Numbered from the stretch's first letter, positions 23,601 through 34,224 are shown. The stretch is DNA of 37,894 nt from Ichthyophonus hoferi (GCA_002751075.1 NAOQ01000193.1:69561-107454); one strand, 5' to 3'. Notes: generated from the letters alone by a model not told the origin. Translations and numbers: made by a program.

Positions 23601-25016
23601 AGGGAGAAAAAAACATAGGAATGCGTAAGGATGGACAGACGGTTGAAAGAGTTGGGTTGAGATTATCTCGACAAAGAGGAAGGAGAGGGAACTATCCGAG
23701 GTTACGACTGAACGTGACTGTGTTGAAAGGGTGGGTGGTATAATATAGTAGGGTATGGTATGGTATAGTATAGTATAGTATAGGATAGGTAGTATTATGT
23801 AGTATGGTATAGGATAGGATAGGATAGTATAATATAGTATGGTATGGTATGGTATGGTATGGTATGGTATGGTATAGTATAGCACGGTGTATACTATTGT
23901 CAGGCTATAGTGTTATCCTATTACTATTCTATTCTATTATTATATTATTTTTCTATTATCCTACCACACTATCACTTACTTTCCCTCTCTATCCCTCCAT
24001 CTCTCTGTAGCCCCAGTCACCCCATCGACCTCCCTCCCAGTGTACACTCTCTAGTGTTTGAGAAAGGGGATAGACGTAGTGCCTATATTCCTTTACCTGT
24101 GGAAGGAAGCCAGGCCAATCAACTGTCATCCTGTCATAATATTCATCTCCGATTGGTGTTTGTAGACGCTAGGAATGGCCTCAATAGGTAGGTATTAAAG
24201 GAATATATGTATCCTGCTATATAATACCATATCGTATATACTCTTTTTATATAACTATTATTGTGCTATAATTTATTCCTTCGTTTAACTGTCCTTGGTC
24301 ATTGGCTAAAGTGTCCTTTCTCGTCTCTGTCTCTCTCTATCTCTATCTCTATATCTCTATCTATCTTTCTATTTCTTTCTCTCTCTCTATCTGTATATAC
24401 ATAACATCTAATTGTTTTTTTCTTTTCATATTACCTCACTTTTATTCATCCACTGTGTAGCGCCGCTTATTTATATAAAATTCTAATATGAATTGTATTG
24501 GGCATAATGTATAAAGTATGGTATATACAATCTGATGATTGTAGTATAAGGAACTGCACTTCTAGTGTATTAAATGTTGGGCTATGTATTACTATGTATA
24601 TGGCTGTAGGTCGCATCTTACGGTGTATATGGTATGTTTATTATGTGTTTGATTATATAACCTTACATGATATTATTTTGTATCATTAAAATCTTTTATA
24701 TTTTTATAATGTACATTGATCATTGGCTCTAATATACTGGTCTAATTTATACAACCTCTCCATCTATATCCCTCTCTCATTACACAGAGAATTTACGTCA
24801 GAACGAAGCAGTGATGCATTGGTAGGACACCGAGGAAGTGGTAACCATAGCAACAGTGATAGTGATAGTGATGACGACAACGAGGGAGATGATAGTGATG
24901 AGAATGATGATGAATGTGATAGTGAAAATGAGAACGATCATAGTTGTGACAGTGATAGTCGTAGTAGTGCGGATGAGGAGGAGGGCAGCGACTTCTATAA
25001 CGACCATCCTAATTAG
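20684..25016 (+). CDS. CYHR1: CYHR1-like RING / Cys-His-rich protein
   Basis: Eight exons: 20684-21279, 21570-21684, 22071-22178, 22498-22569, 23268-23361, 23493-23730, 24011-24187, 24788-25016 (TAG). All are GT-AG and in phase, 542 residues. N-terminus: charged and Lys-rich (KRKRRKRSQKKK at 38-49, NLS-like), then a Thr/Ala repeat region to about residue 130. RING: C159-x2-C162, C173, H177, C180-x2-C183, C195-x2-C198. Then comes a TRAF-like zinc region: QCPFRPSKCQYYRIGCDWSG mirrors the CYHR1 sequence QCKYKRIGCPWHG. The C-terminal sandwich has HSLVFEKGD, AYIPLPVEG and NIHLRLVFVD, matching the CYHR1 end YVPLPIIDS...NINLRLFLF. The tail is acidic Ser/Asp-rich. RING domains commonly act in ubiquitin transfer, but CYHR1 function is poorly known. 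The ATG follows a short 5' leader with AATATG context; no upstream in-frame alternative was seen. Confidence 0.88.
20980..21066 (+). repeat. Coding minisatellite (ADTTKTT repeats)
   Basis: Within exon 1 of the CYHR1-like gene, units built on GCAGATACAACAA recur three times with about 27-base spacing (AADTTKKTI, ADTTKTTT, ADTTTTLE). The frame is kept, so the region probably varies in length between strains. Confidence 0.7.
21300..21565 (+). repeat. Degenerate CATACTATACACTATTATACTA array
   Basis: Intron 1 of the CYHR1-like gene is mostly imperfect units of about ten bases (ACTATTATAC, ACTATCATAC). Similar arrays sit in introns of other genes in the window. Confidence 0.75.
22967..23185 (+). 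repeat. 87-bp tandem repeat, about 2.5 copies
   Basis: In intron 4 of the CYHR1-like gene, copies begin at 22967, 23054 and 23141, each starting GATATAWTRGGATATG and carrying GACTATACTGTGAT and TTATGTGCTATAATA. The spacing is 87 bases both times and copies are roughly 90% alike. Confidence 0.8.
23740..23890 (+). repeat. GGTAT/AGTAT pentamer array
   Basis: A run of five-base units (AGTAT grading into pure GGTAT at 23838-23872) at the start of intron 6 of the CYHR1-like gene. Minus-strand frames read as Tyr-His-Thr-Ile-Pro repeats and are not genes. Confidence 0.85.
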
Positions 25017-25878
25017 TATGCTGTGGGTTTTATGGATTTCTGTGTGGTTGCTATGCTATGAAGTTTGATTGGTGGTTATTTATTGTTGTTTGATAGTATG
25101 ATAATTTCTTAATATATTATTGGATAGGATGATGATACAATAGTGTAAAGTATAATAAGATGTTGGTGTAATAGTATAATATGATGGTATACCAAAAAAG
25201 TATATGATAATTGGACATCTCAGCGAGTATATTAGATAGAAAAATAGCATAATAGTGTAATGGGATATTAGTGTGCAGTGTACTTGATTGGTTGCTATGT
25301 AGCTTTACTGGTTTTATATTTTATATTTCACTTCATTTATCCGAATATGCATACTCTATACTGCCTATACCTATAGTATTTATATCTTGCCTATATTTCT
25401 TTACTTGTCATAGTAGTCAAATATATCCTATACCATATATATCATGTCTGTTGTTTTCATACATTTTAAAGGAGTGGTATAAGTGGTGTGGATTTTATGA
25501 TATAATATTTTAAAAAAAAATCATATTGACGAGTTAAGTGATTTGATTTATATATATGCTATTGGGTTAGAATATGTGTGTCTCTTTACTATATGCATTT
25601 ACTGCAATGTGTCGAAGAAAGGGTAGGCATATGATCGAAGGCAATGAACAAGACATGCTACATGTATGTATAGTATTGTGTTGTATTGTATTATAGTATG
25701 CCATATTAGATTATATCATAGTGTAATATATTTCATTAGAAGATATCAGGGAAGAAAAATGATTGTGATGAACTTGTAAAAAGTGGGTACATGTATAAGA
25801 TGGCATGGTAAAGATAAGTAATTTTATAATTATAGGTAGGGGGATCTATTAACTAATTCACACGACCCTCTCACTCAG

Positions 25879-26740
25879 TCTTCCTACCCACGTGTTGGAG
25901 CGCATGCTGAATGGTAGTAGACCATCAGGTATGTTTATCATTCTACCATACTCTTATACTATTGTACTACCATTATGTGAAACAATAGCATTGTATTAAT
26001 CTCTATATTAGTATTATATTATATCTTGAGTTGTTTCTCTCTTTCAATTTCAATTTTAGCCCGTGTTCCTTTTTATGATTGTAGATGTACTATTAATATC
26101 TATCTATATAGAAATCTATGATATCCCATATATAAGAATACTTATCTATAAGATGAGCAGTCCAATTTCTATTCTATATCTACAGTTGTGGTTTTACAAA
26201 TAAAAAACAACTACGAGTACCTTTATGCAGTACATACCTAATCTACTATGTCATTCCTTCCTTCCATGGAGGCTCCATTTAGACAATCACATATCTATAG
26301 ATCTATTCTTTCAACCATCTTCCCTGATTTTCTTTCAGCAAACATTCACATAGTGAGACTACATCTGGGTAATAGTGTTAATGTTTATTTGTAGTAGTGA
26401 TAATAATAATGTGATAGTTCAAAATATTATACATAGAGCCCAATCAACTACAGTCTTTCTTTCCTTTCTTTACTTTACTATCAATCAAGAGTAAAGTTAG
26501 TAATAGTAATAATAACCACAATAATACTAACAACATCTTTACTATGTGGCTTATACAGATGGAGACCACCATAATCATCACAGTCGCCACAGCCATCACC
26601 GTCATGACCGTCATGACCACAACCATAGCTGTGATGAGGAAAATGACACCGAGTTAGAAGATTTTATTAATCATCTGGGTGACGAATCGGAAATGGATTG
26701 TGACGACATGAATAGCAACCAGGGTAGTGATGATTATTAG
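25879..26740 (+). CDS. Two extra exons, possible alternative CYHR1 tail
   Basis: Exon A 25879-25928 (acceptor CACTCAG, donor GTATGT) reads SLPTHVLERMLNGSRPS. Exon B 26559-26740 (acceptor TTATACAG, ends TAG) reads a His/Asp-rich segment (HHNHHSRHSHHRHDRHDHNH) then an acidic end DDMNSNQGSDDY. Phases between A and B close. The phase needed before A (two bases) is what CYHR1-like exon 7 supplies at 24187, so skipping exon 8 would give a protein with a metal-binding-looking His-rich tail instead of the Ser/Asp tail. Phase agreement alone has a one-in-three chance of being accidental. The exons could instead be the 3' end of a separate gene whose other exons I cannot see. No family recognised. Confidence 0.5.
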
Positions 26741-27380
26741 ATAGGGCTAGGTGGTTAATAATGTACCTCCATAATAGATTTCGTGTGTTGTTCTCTACTC
26801 TGCCAGCCCAGCCCAGCACCACTATACTAGATCATATTATATCATATCATACCCTCTATTATTTCTCTCTACAACTATAGTAGTAGTTGTTATAGTTGTT
26901 GATTACGTAGGATCCCTAGGTGGGCTTAAGTAAATATGTATATGATCTAATGTGTATGTGCTTAACCGTGAAGATGTAAGAGAAAGAATCGTGAACCCTT
27001 TATCTGAACTGTAAAAAATAATAAAATCGTAATTATATTTTAACAAGTCGATTTTAAATTTATGAGGAATTGCCAGCCTTAATGCCTTGAATGGCAAGAG
27101 GTGCTATATGTAATTTAGCATTTACTATCCTATGTGGTATATATAGAGCCCATGTATCTGGCACATGTTCCTGCTAGAGATTATTATTTGATAGCCGGTT
27201 CATTGTACTTGTTTTCATTGTGCTTGCTCATTTCTGATACTACATGTGATACATTTTTAAGAGGTATATTATATCTAGATAAATAGGCTTATATGACTTT
27301 ATATAGAGTTTGCTGTATAGATGTATATCCAAAACTTCACGGTATATATTTTCTTAAGTGTTCTACTATTAGGACTCCAG
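26741..27380. other. Intergenic, nothing recognised
   Basis: AT-rich sequence after the His-rich exon. It contains a short repeated CAGCCCAGCCCAGC (26805-26818) and TATCATATCAT runs, with no reading frame or repeat that I can assign. Confidence 0.5.
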
Positions 27381-27640
27381 GTTGAATTTTCAAAAGAAAT
27401 CATAAGGATCACACAGCCTTGTGCAACATCTCTGACCTCTATGATCTATAACATTGTAGGTAATGATAATATGAAAATAATAATAATAAATTAAACGATA
27501 ATTATGGTTGTAGAATAAAAGTATTGGAACAACACCTAAAAGAAAGTGAAATGAGGCAGTTTGATGATGTTGTAAAGATCTCAGAACAGCCAAATAGTAT
27601 TCAAAACATAGCAATAGATGGTCCAAGGTGCTCGAAATAA
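27381..27640 (+). pseudogene. Coding-looking fragment truncated by fold-back element
   Basis: Two adjacent segments read like protein-coding exons. 27381-27459 (after CTCCAG, before GTAATG) encodes EIIRITQPCATSLTSMIYNI. 27522-27619 encodes EQHLKESEMRQFDDVVKI and then SEQPNSIQNIAIDG. The second frame runs into the start of the fold-back element at 27620 and stops there. The junction between the segments needs an AAG acceptor at 27521 for the phases to fit, which is weak. I do not recognise the family. It may be an exon pair of a gene cut off by the insertion, or part of an older mobile element. Confidence 0.35.
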
Positions 27641-28315
27641 AGGCCTATTGATCGAGATTCTAGAAGGCTTGGGGTTTAAGGTTTATGTTGTAAATCAAAA
27701 AAGTTAAACCAAAAACAAAATTAGGGTTTTAGAGTTTAGAGTTTAGGCTATGTGTAGAAACTACTAATAATAAACAAAAAAAAGTAAACTGAATCAAAGT
27801 TTGTGTACAATCGAATTAAAAAAAACGATGTACTGGGACATCATAGGCACAAGTAAGGTTTGGCATAATCATTTGCCTAATAATTTGGCTATTCATAATT
27901 TTTCTAAATAAAATCAAACAAACTAGTCTTGTAGGACCATTATCAAGGGCATGTTTAACATTAAAAATAAAAATTGACGAACAAAACCTTTGGTCCTTTT
28001 ACAAATGTAATTATCGGGCAAACGACTGTGCTAAACCTTATTCATACATAAATATATCACTGTATTTTTTTTTTTGATTATACTTAAACCCTCATTCAAT
28101 TTGCTTGTTTTTGGCTTATTGTTGGTAGTTTCTATATATGGCCTAAACCCTAAACCTTTAAACCCCAACTTTGATTTTGGATTATCCTTTTAAGCTTACA
28201 ACCTAAACCTTAAACCCTGAACCTTAAATTCTATCCTGGACCCAAACTCAAACTTCCTAGAACCTCAACATAATAAAGGACCTCGATATATTTTTATTTC
28301 AAGCCCCTTGGAACC
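27620..28315. mobile_element. Fold-back element with ~290-bp inverted arms
   Basis: The left arm (27620-27895) and right arm (28006-28315) are imperfect reverse complements throughout. Ends are GGTCCAAGGTGCTCGAAATA and the complement of GGTTCCAAGGGGCTTGAAAT. Further matched blocks are GTAGAAACTACTAATAATAA / TTATTGTTGGTAGTTTCTA, TTGGGGTTTAAGG / CCTTAAACCC, and AAGGTTTGGCATAATCATTTG / its counterpart at 28010-28035. The central spacer is about 110 bases and there is no coding capacity. Weak similarity continues outwards (ATAGCAAT on both sides), so the true ends may be 10-30 bases further out; no target-site duplication was found. It is a non-autonomous DNA-transposon-like or Foldback element. 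Confidence 0.75.
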
Positions 28316-28462
28316 TCTAAGTGTAACCTCTAATTGCTATACCATGTAACGTTTGTGATATCATTTCATGTGATATTACCGCCATTTTAAGTAGTTTTAT
28401 TTAATTTTATCATCCTTTTAATTAGTTTTAACTATGTGGCTTTTGGCTAGATTTATTAACCA

Positions 28463-30776
28463 ATGACTCATTGCGGGTTGGGGATTATATTTTTTTATCA
28501 CACATGGATAGTAATGAAAAGTCCATTCAATCATAAGGAGACTCCTCTTTATTCTACATATCTTAAGGAGTTCCTCAATGCAAAGTTAAAGCCAAATGAG
28601 TCCAACAGCATATTCTTGGAAAGACTCTTAGTAATCATTATGAGATTGATAAAGACTGAGTTGGAATTGAATTGTGCGGTCATCCTGGTCCAAGCCATCC
28701 AGATGATGAGTGAGGCCAAGCCGATGGCCAAACATGTGAAAGCATTTGTGACATCTTCTTGAGACAGAGGTACTCTCAAAGAATTTGTCAAGTATATCAC
28801 ATATCCAAGAATCTTCTAGTCCAACACCAGCGCCAAACTTCAATACAGAAGCTCGACAGTCAATGTCCAGACAACAGGATATTTCAGTGTCCCAAACATG
28901 CTATGTGATGTCTGTACTGGATAGCAGGCTAGAATGTTTTCCAACATTGAGGAAACTCAATGAATTATCAATAACACAGAGGCAGGAACAGAATCAGAAG
29001 ACAAAGCAAGATTAGAAATCTTTCATTAAACCAATGGGAAAGAATGGCAATATGCCATCCAAAGCATATGCAGCTTGGGATGCCTATTCTTAGGCTGCCA
29101 GAGCCTACACAAATGAATAATCTATTTCATTTACTTTTAATACAAAGACCTTTGCATTAGACAGTAGATCTTCTAGGCACCTGCACAACTGGAATGAGGA
29201 TTTCAACTTCCTTATCTTCAAGTTTTTCTATGATAGACGGGGAAACAGCAGACAGAGCAATGCTCTTGGGTATGTTAGTTTCAAATTACTTATGAAAATA
29301 GGCATTGAAGAGTTTCTTAAAAACATATTTGTCTTGATTTAGATTTAGTTCTACTAAGACCAATGTGGATCCTTAATAGTAAGTATGACAGCTACAAGAA
29401 CATCACCAGGTACAATGCCTAACTGGAAGTCATGTACAATTACCAACATCCAAAGGTGGACAATTTCAACATTGAGTCTTCAATGTGCTCTTTGATGACT
29501 ATCTACCTCCTCCCAGCTGTAGCTGCCACTCAAAGTTTGGAAGTGATCCAACTCAATATAGTTGGAGCCTATCCAAATAAAAAGTCAAAATAGGGCATCT
29601 ATATGTACCAGGCTGAGAGAACTGTGGAACACAACTTCACTAAGGAGGTATGCAAATTTCTATGGTCACTCTATGACTTAAAGCAATCTACTTTGGTGTG
29701 TCAATACACCCTAACAACATATTTTGGCAGGAGAACAATTATTTCACACTAATGCTGACTCTTGCCTATTTATACTGCAAGGAGTGTCATAGTTTTTAGC
29801 TATTTGTGTGTATGTCAGTGGCATGTTGACAGTAGCTGATAACAGGGCTGCCACCAATAGACCCATTGCAATCATGAAGCATAACTTTGATACAAAACAA
29901 TTAGGTTTTCCTTCAGAGCAGCTAGGATACCCAGTGATGAAAGATGAGAATGGTAACATTCATATATCTCAAGTGAGGGAAATAGTATAGGTATAACTTG
30001 ACAAATGCAAAGCATGAGATGTTACCAATACTATTCAGTCAGATAGCAGCTTTGAATTTAGTCACCCCCAATAACCCCATGTGTACCATAATGAACTACT
30101 ATATAGCCATAGAATTCCCTCTATGAGTTTTCAAGCTAACTTGCCTTGATATTGTGCTTGCAATAAATTTTCTAGGTTGGTTTTCCTTGAATCCCTCCAA
30201 GTTACTCCATGTGATAGTTTACCTGAAATCTAACACAGACAAAGGTATAGATAGTCTACCAATGTAAGCCTTAAAGGCTTACTGCTTATGCAGATGCAGA
30301 CTTTGCTGGGGACATGGGCTCTAGAAAGTCCACAACTGGTTTTATATTGTTCCTCTCACATTCACTGGATACCTAGATGAGCAAAAAGGAGACCACTGTG
30401 GCAACATCAGGCACCAAAGCTGAGTACATAGAATTGTGTACTGTCCCCTATAAAAGTGTCTGAATTGTGGACATCCAGAATAGCCACCGACTTCTTTGAA
30501 ACCAATTCCAATGTTCAAGGACAATCCGTCAATAGACTGGATAACCAAGAACAATAGGATCACTAGGAATACAATGCATATCCAAGTGAGGTTCCACTGC
30601 ACCAAGGCTGCCATTAAAGACGGCATGACAGCAATGAACCAAATCCCCATGGTTAAACAGAAGGCTAATATCTTCACCAAGGTGCTTTGTCCAACACAAT
30701 TTATAGGAGTGTGCTTTTTACTAGCATTAGACATGTAAGGTTACATTTAGATAGGTATATAGAGTTTTAAGGGGAA
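28463..30776 (+). mobile_element. Ty1/copia-type LTR retrotransposon relic (copy 2)
   Basis: More eroded and shorter than the copy at 7.7-12.4 kb but in the same order. A gag-like stretch lies at about 28470-28760, a protease-like segment (TFALDS) near 29150, and an integrase-start-like LEVIQLNIVGAYP near 29540. Reverse-transcriptase segments lie at about 29650-29990 (LYDLKQS; then SEQLGYPVMKDENGNIHIS). RNase H YADADFAGDMGSRKSTTGF is at about 30290-30350, and a copia tail (TKAAIKDGM...ANIFTKVL) at about 30600-30700. Copia order and motifs are clear. It is broken many times and large parts of the internal region are gone. The purine run AAGGGGAA at 30769-30776 resembles a polypurine tract and is followed by a probable LTR. 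Confidence 0.8.
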
Positions 30777-31290
30777 TGTTGTCATCTATAGCTCATGGGT
30801 TCAATACAACTAACACATGCATTCTCATTTAAGTCATTAATTACTTCAGTGATACATCACTGTCATTTCATAACTTTTAATTTATCCATGTTTAGCAATA
30901 GTGAGTAGTAAGTAACCTCTAGCATTCAGAAGCAACTTGAATAGACATCAAGACATAGAATATTATTTTAAGTTGATAGGGAGATTATTTACCTAGAGCC
31001 AAGCCTTCCCAAATACGTATCAGTGGATAAGGGTTACAGAAAGTATTAGTAATTAACTTATGGTTTACCATGCACACAAATTATGGATTTCAAATCTTAA
31101 CTAAAATTCTATATATCAGTTGTTAAACCAAGCACCACAGATAAGGGATATGATATGGCTGACAGGCCAGTCTTACTGATGAAACTATATAACCACAGTA
31201 TAGGTCTCAGTTCTGCATCAATCTAAACTCATACAAAATAAGTGTGTTTATTAACCTAAATCCTTTGTATAAAGTTTGCAAGTGTGATGA
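30777..31290 (+). repeat. Probable 3' LTR of copia relic 2
   Basis: Begins TGTTGTCATC immediately after a polypurine tract, the usual copia LTR start. Near 31200-31260 it holds a GTCTCAGTTCTGCATCAATC segment typical of the R/U5 part of such LTRs. The right boundary is uncertain and I could not find a 5' partner. Confidence 0.45.
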
Positions 31291-31369
31291 CTATCATTAC
31301 TTATGGGAATCCATCAAAGAAAAGTGTTAGAAAGCAAAAGAAATACATTAAAATTATATCTTCCATCCT

Positions 31370-31549
31370 ATGGTCCGTGACAGAAGCCAAGAAAGTGAAT
31401 TAACATTTTCCTCTGACTCCAAGGTTCCATTAAGAAATGATCTAAAAAACGAGTTTGACAGTTATGAAGAACCAGTTACTCCACTACCAGTAGATACCAG
31501 CTATGACTGTAATAACATTGATTATTCACAGTTGTGTCTACCAAATTAG
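31370..31549 (+). CDS. Small ORF of unknown identity (59 aa)
   Basis: ATG to TAG, 59 residues: MVRDRSQESELTFSSDSKVP, acidic middle (KNEFDSYEEPVTPLPVDTSY), ending DYSQLCLPN. Its composition (Ser/Asp/Glu/Pro, few Ile/Asn/Lys runs) is unlike the chance frames of this AT-rich window. It lies just beyond the probable copia LTR and has no recognisable neighbour exon. It could be a relic exon, a piece of mobile DNA or a small gene. No family recognised. Confidence 0.3.
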   Translation: MVRDRSQESELTFSSDSKVPLRNDLKNEFDSYEEPVTPLPVDTSYDCNNIDYSQLCLPN

Positions 31550-32124
31550 CTTAGGAAAAAATAATTCTGTGTATTAATTAAACTAATATCATAAAAATAA
31601 TAAGAAAATAGACCGTCAAAGTGATGTGAAAGTGTTAGTTTCAACAATGTATAGTATAGTATAGTATGGTATACTATAGCATAATATAAAGTAATGTAAC
31701 CCCAGAAAAGTAGAAAAAGTCAAGTCAGCTGGCATAATAGTTTTTAAATGTATTTTTTCAGCGTCACTGGTAGAGAATGTAATATAATATAGTGTTTAAA
31801 GGTAATAAGGAATAATAATAATACTATTATGATAATGATATAGATTATTAACATTATTAGCCTTATTATTATTATTATCACATCAAACCATACCCTACCT
31901 AGCTTAGTATTGACACCATCCTCACTAGAAAATATGATTAGCTGGATAAAAAATATCGTGAACTACATGAAAAACATAAAAATAAAAATATACATGCATA
32001 TTAGTCTTCTTTATATTAATAAATGAATGCTTTATAAACAAGGAGAGCCTCCTTTATAACTCTCAAATACTATGAAATATTATAATGAAAATACTTTTCC
32101 CCTTCCTTCCTTCCCCTCTCATCC
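31550..32124. other. Intergenic AT-rich stretch
   Basis: Contains a short GTATA pentamer array (31648-31680) and ATAATAATAATACTATTATGATAATG-type triplet repeats (31810-31880). Nothing gene-like seen. Confidence 0.5.
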
Positions 32125-33162
32125 TCAATCTCTCTCCTGGTCTCCCTCCCTCCCTCCCTCCTTTATCTTCTGAAATGCAAACAACACATAGTAACCAATC
32201 GCCTCCCATTGGTCAGGGTGGATGGTTCCCTCCTGGTCAAACACTCTCATCTTAACCATCAGGTCTACATTATTAGGGTCCTTTACCGCTTCCTCATAGA
32301 AATCATGAAACCCCTGATGCATTAACAACTCTAACCCATACTCCTTCGCCAACATCTCCATATGATGAAAATGAATTAAAAATTCTGGACAACCGTCAAT
32401 AGCATCTAGTAGAGTAAAATAATACCTACAACCATACACAGGAAAGTTTTCACTATTGTCAAAGGTGGTCTCAAACACACTATTACCAAAGTGTAGGCTG
32501 TTTGATGTCTTGATTCTCTTCACCAGCCTACATCCATCGGGTGTCGTACCAATAAAATATCCACCCGGCTTCAGTAGATCAGTAATGTTTTGAAACATAC
32601 GCCTCGCTTTCTCTTCACTCTCGAAGGCATAGTGTAGAGAAAATTGACAACTAACCACATCAAAGCCATACTCCTCCGGAAACATATCTCTCAACCTTAC
32701 CTTGGTACAATCAGCTGTGTAGAACTCAGCGGGAGGACGGTAACCACGCAATTCAGTGTGGCGTTGGCGTGCCTGTTGTATACTGACATCAGCTAGATCT
32801 ACTCCGATAAGCTTACCTATACGTCGCTTGGAAAACTTCATAAGGTCACCACCTTTTCCACAACATAGGTCGAGGATGCAATCATGTGGACGCACATACT
32901 TATTAATCAATAGTGATTTAACCCAGTTGTTGAAGCTCTTTAATTGTATGATAGGACTGCTTTGGCGTGCAGCTATACCAAGGTCAGGCCGTGCATTATA
33001 GTGTGCCTCTACTGTCTTGGTTGTCTCTGTGTAGTTCCCTGTGTAGTGCGGCTGATGTTGATCCGTTCTCTGCCGTTTATTATTATTATCTCTCTCTGTC
33101 TCTCTCTCTCCATAATCCCTATTATCCAAGTTATCAGTTACACGCTTATTATGCGCAGACAT
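32125..33162 (-). CDS. RNMT: mRNA cap guanine-N7 methyltransferase
   Basis: Transfers methyl from S-adenosylmethionine to N7 of the 5' cap guanosine of nascent Pol II transcripts in the nucleus (RNMT / Abd1 family). It is 345 residues in a single exon. Residues 1-50 are a charged, low-complexity N-terminus with a KRQR basic patch (29-32). The core has HYNARPDLG (54-62), KSFNNWVKSLLI (75-86), the SAM motif LDLCCGKGGDL (97-107), VDLA (121-124), ADC (150-152), CQFSLHYAFES (172-182), LLKPGGYFIGTTPDG (196-210), PEFLIHF (259-265) and LAKEYGLELL (271-280). These match human RNMT motifs such as CQF..HYSFES and GGYFIGTTP. The Gly/Arg/Asp C-terminal tail is encoded by a GGGA tandem repeat. Intronless, like the biotin ligase and unlike the other genes here. 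Confidence 0.95.
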   Translation of the reverse strand: MSAHNKRVTDNLDNRDYGERETERDNNNKRQRTDQHQPHYTGNYTETTKTVEAHYNARPDLGIAARQSSPIIQLKSFNNWVKSLLINKYVRPHDCILDLCCGKGGDLMKFSKRRIGKLIGVDLADVSIQQARQRHTELRGYRPPAEFYTADCTKVRLRDMFPEEYGFDVVSCQFSLHYAFESEEKARRMFQNITDLLKPGGYFIGTTPDGCRLVKRIKTSNSLHFGNSVFETTFDNSENFPVYGCRYYFTLLDAIDGCPEFLIHFHHMEMLAKEYGLELLMHQGFHDFYEEAVKDPNNVDLMVKMRVFDQEGTIHPDQWEAIGYYVLFAFQKIKEGGREGDQERD

Positions 33163-34224
33163 TTCTATTTTATTACGTAGTTATGTATGTATAAATAGTA
33201 TAATATAATATAATATAATATAATGCAATATAATAAAGATAATATGGTAAAGGCACAAGTACAAGCGTGTACGATAATTTAATAGTTAATGCGACTAAAT
33301 GTAATCCTGATATATAAGTAGTTATTATATTATAATAGGTTATTATAATAAATAAGAAGTCAGAGTTTAATTGTTACACCAGTAAAACTATAATATTAAA
33401 GTTTAAAGTTTAACAAGTTTTACATGATTTTTGGCGAATACTTACGTAAGTTGCTTTATCAGAAAAATGATAGTAAAAGCAATAACAATGATAATAATAA
33501 TAAATATAATAATAGTAATAATAAATATACAATAGTAATAGTAAATATATAAATAAGTAGTAGCAATAATAACAACAATATAATAATAATAATAATAGTA
33601 ATAATCCCAGTATACTACTTATATTATGCTGTTACACAGCGGAGATCAGGTAGGTTACCATAACCAGGCCTACAGCACCACTCCATCATAGTACATCTAT
33701 CTCTTTCTGTCTCCTTCCCTCTCTACATATATATTCTTCTCTATCTCTTCCCCACTCTCTTCCTCCCCCACTCTCTTTCATTTCCTAATACTTTGTTATT
33801 TTGCTAACTATAAAATGCAGTTTTTATTATATACTATATCATAGTATATCATATCATATCATATCGTACCATCATAATCTAGCCCATCCCTCTCTCCTAT
33901 TGTCTATGAGTATTGTGTTATTGTTATTAACCCAATTCTTCTTCTTTATACTATAACCCTATTAGTTTGCATGACCTATGACCATACATCGAGAGCTATA
34001 TGGTTGTATTATATTATATTATATTATATTTTATTGTAACACATGGAGATAAAGAAGGAAGGTAAGGGTAAAACAATCATAGGTGATAGTAGCTATATAT
34101 ATATGCACTATTTATACTATATAGATGTATAATAGATAAGGCCAAATAACAAGATAACTTGGGACTCTTTTTTAAAAATTACACTGAGGATCAAGGGGCT
34201 TTAGTGCAAGAGAAAACTGACGTA
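33163..34224. promoter_or_regulatory. Divergent upstream region of RNMT and MYCBP
   Basis: About 1 kb between divergently transcribed genes. It has TAATA arrays (33198-33230), TAA/TAG triplets (33480-33605), a CT-rich stretch (33700-33790), and ATATC and ATATT arrays. A small GC-richer spot at 33630-33690 carries an acceptor/donor-like pair (TTACACAG...GTAGGT) that could be a leader exon. No core promoter element stands out. Confidence 0.4.

Noticed and set aside
25271-25513. 80-codon hydrophobic ORF
   Set aside because: Composition (Ile/Tyr/Ser/Leu) is that of chance AT-rich frames; no splice context or family resemblance.
28130-28225. CCCTAAA-like repeats suggesting an internal telomere
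   Set aside because: Units are irregular, few and mirrored in the other arm of the fold-back element, so they belong to that element rather than to a telomeric tract.
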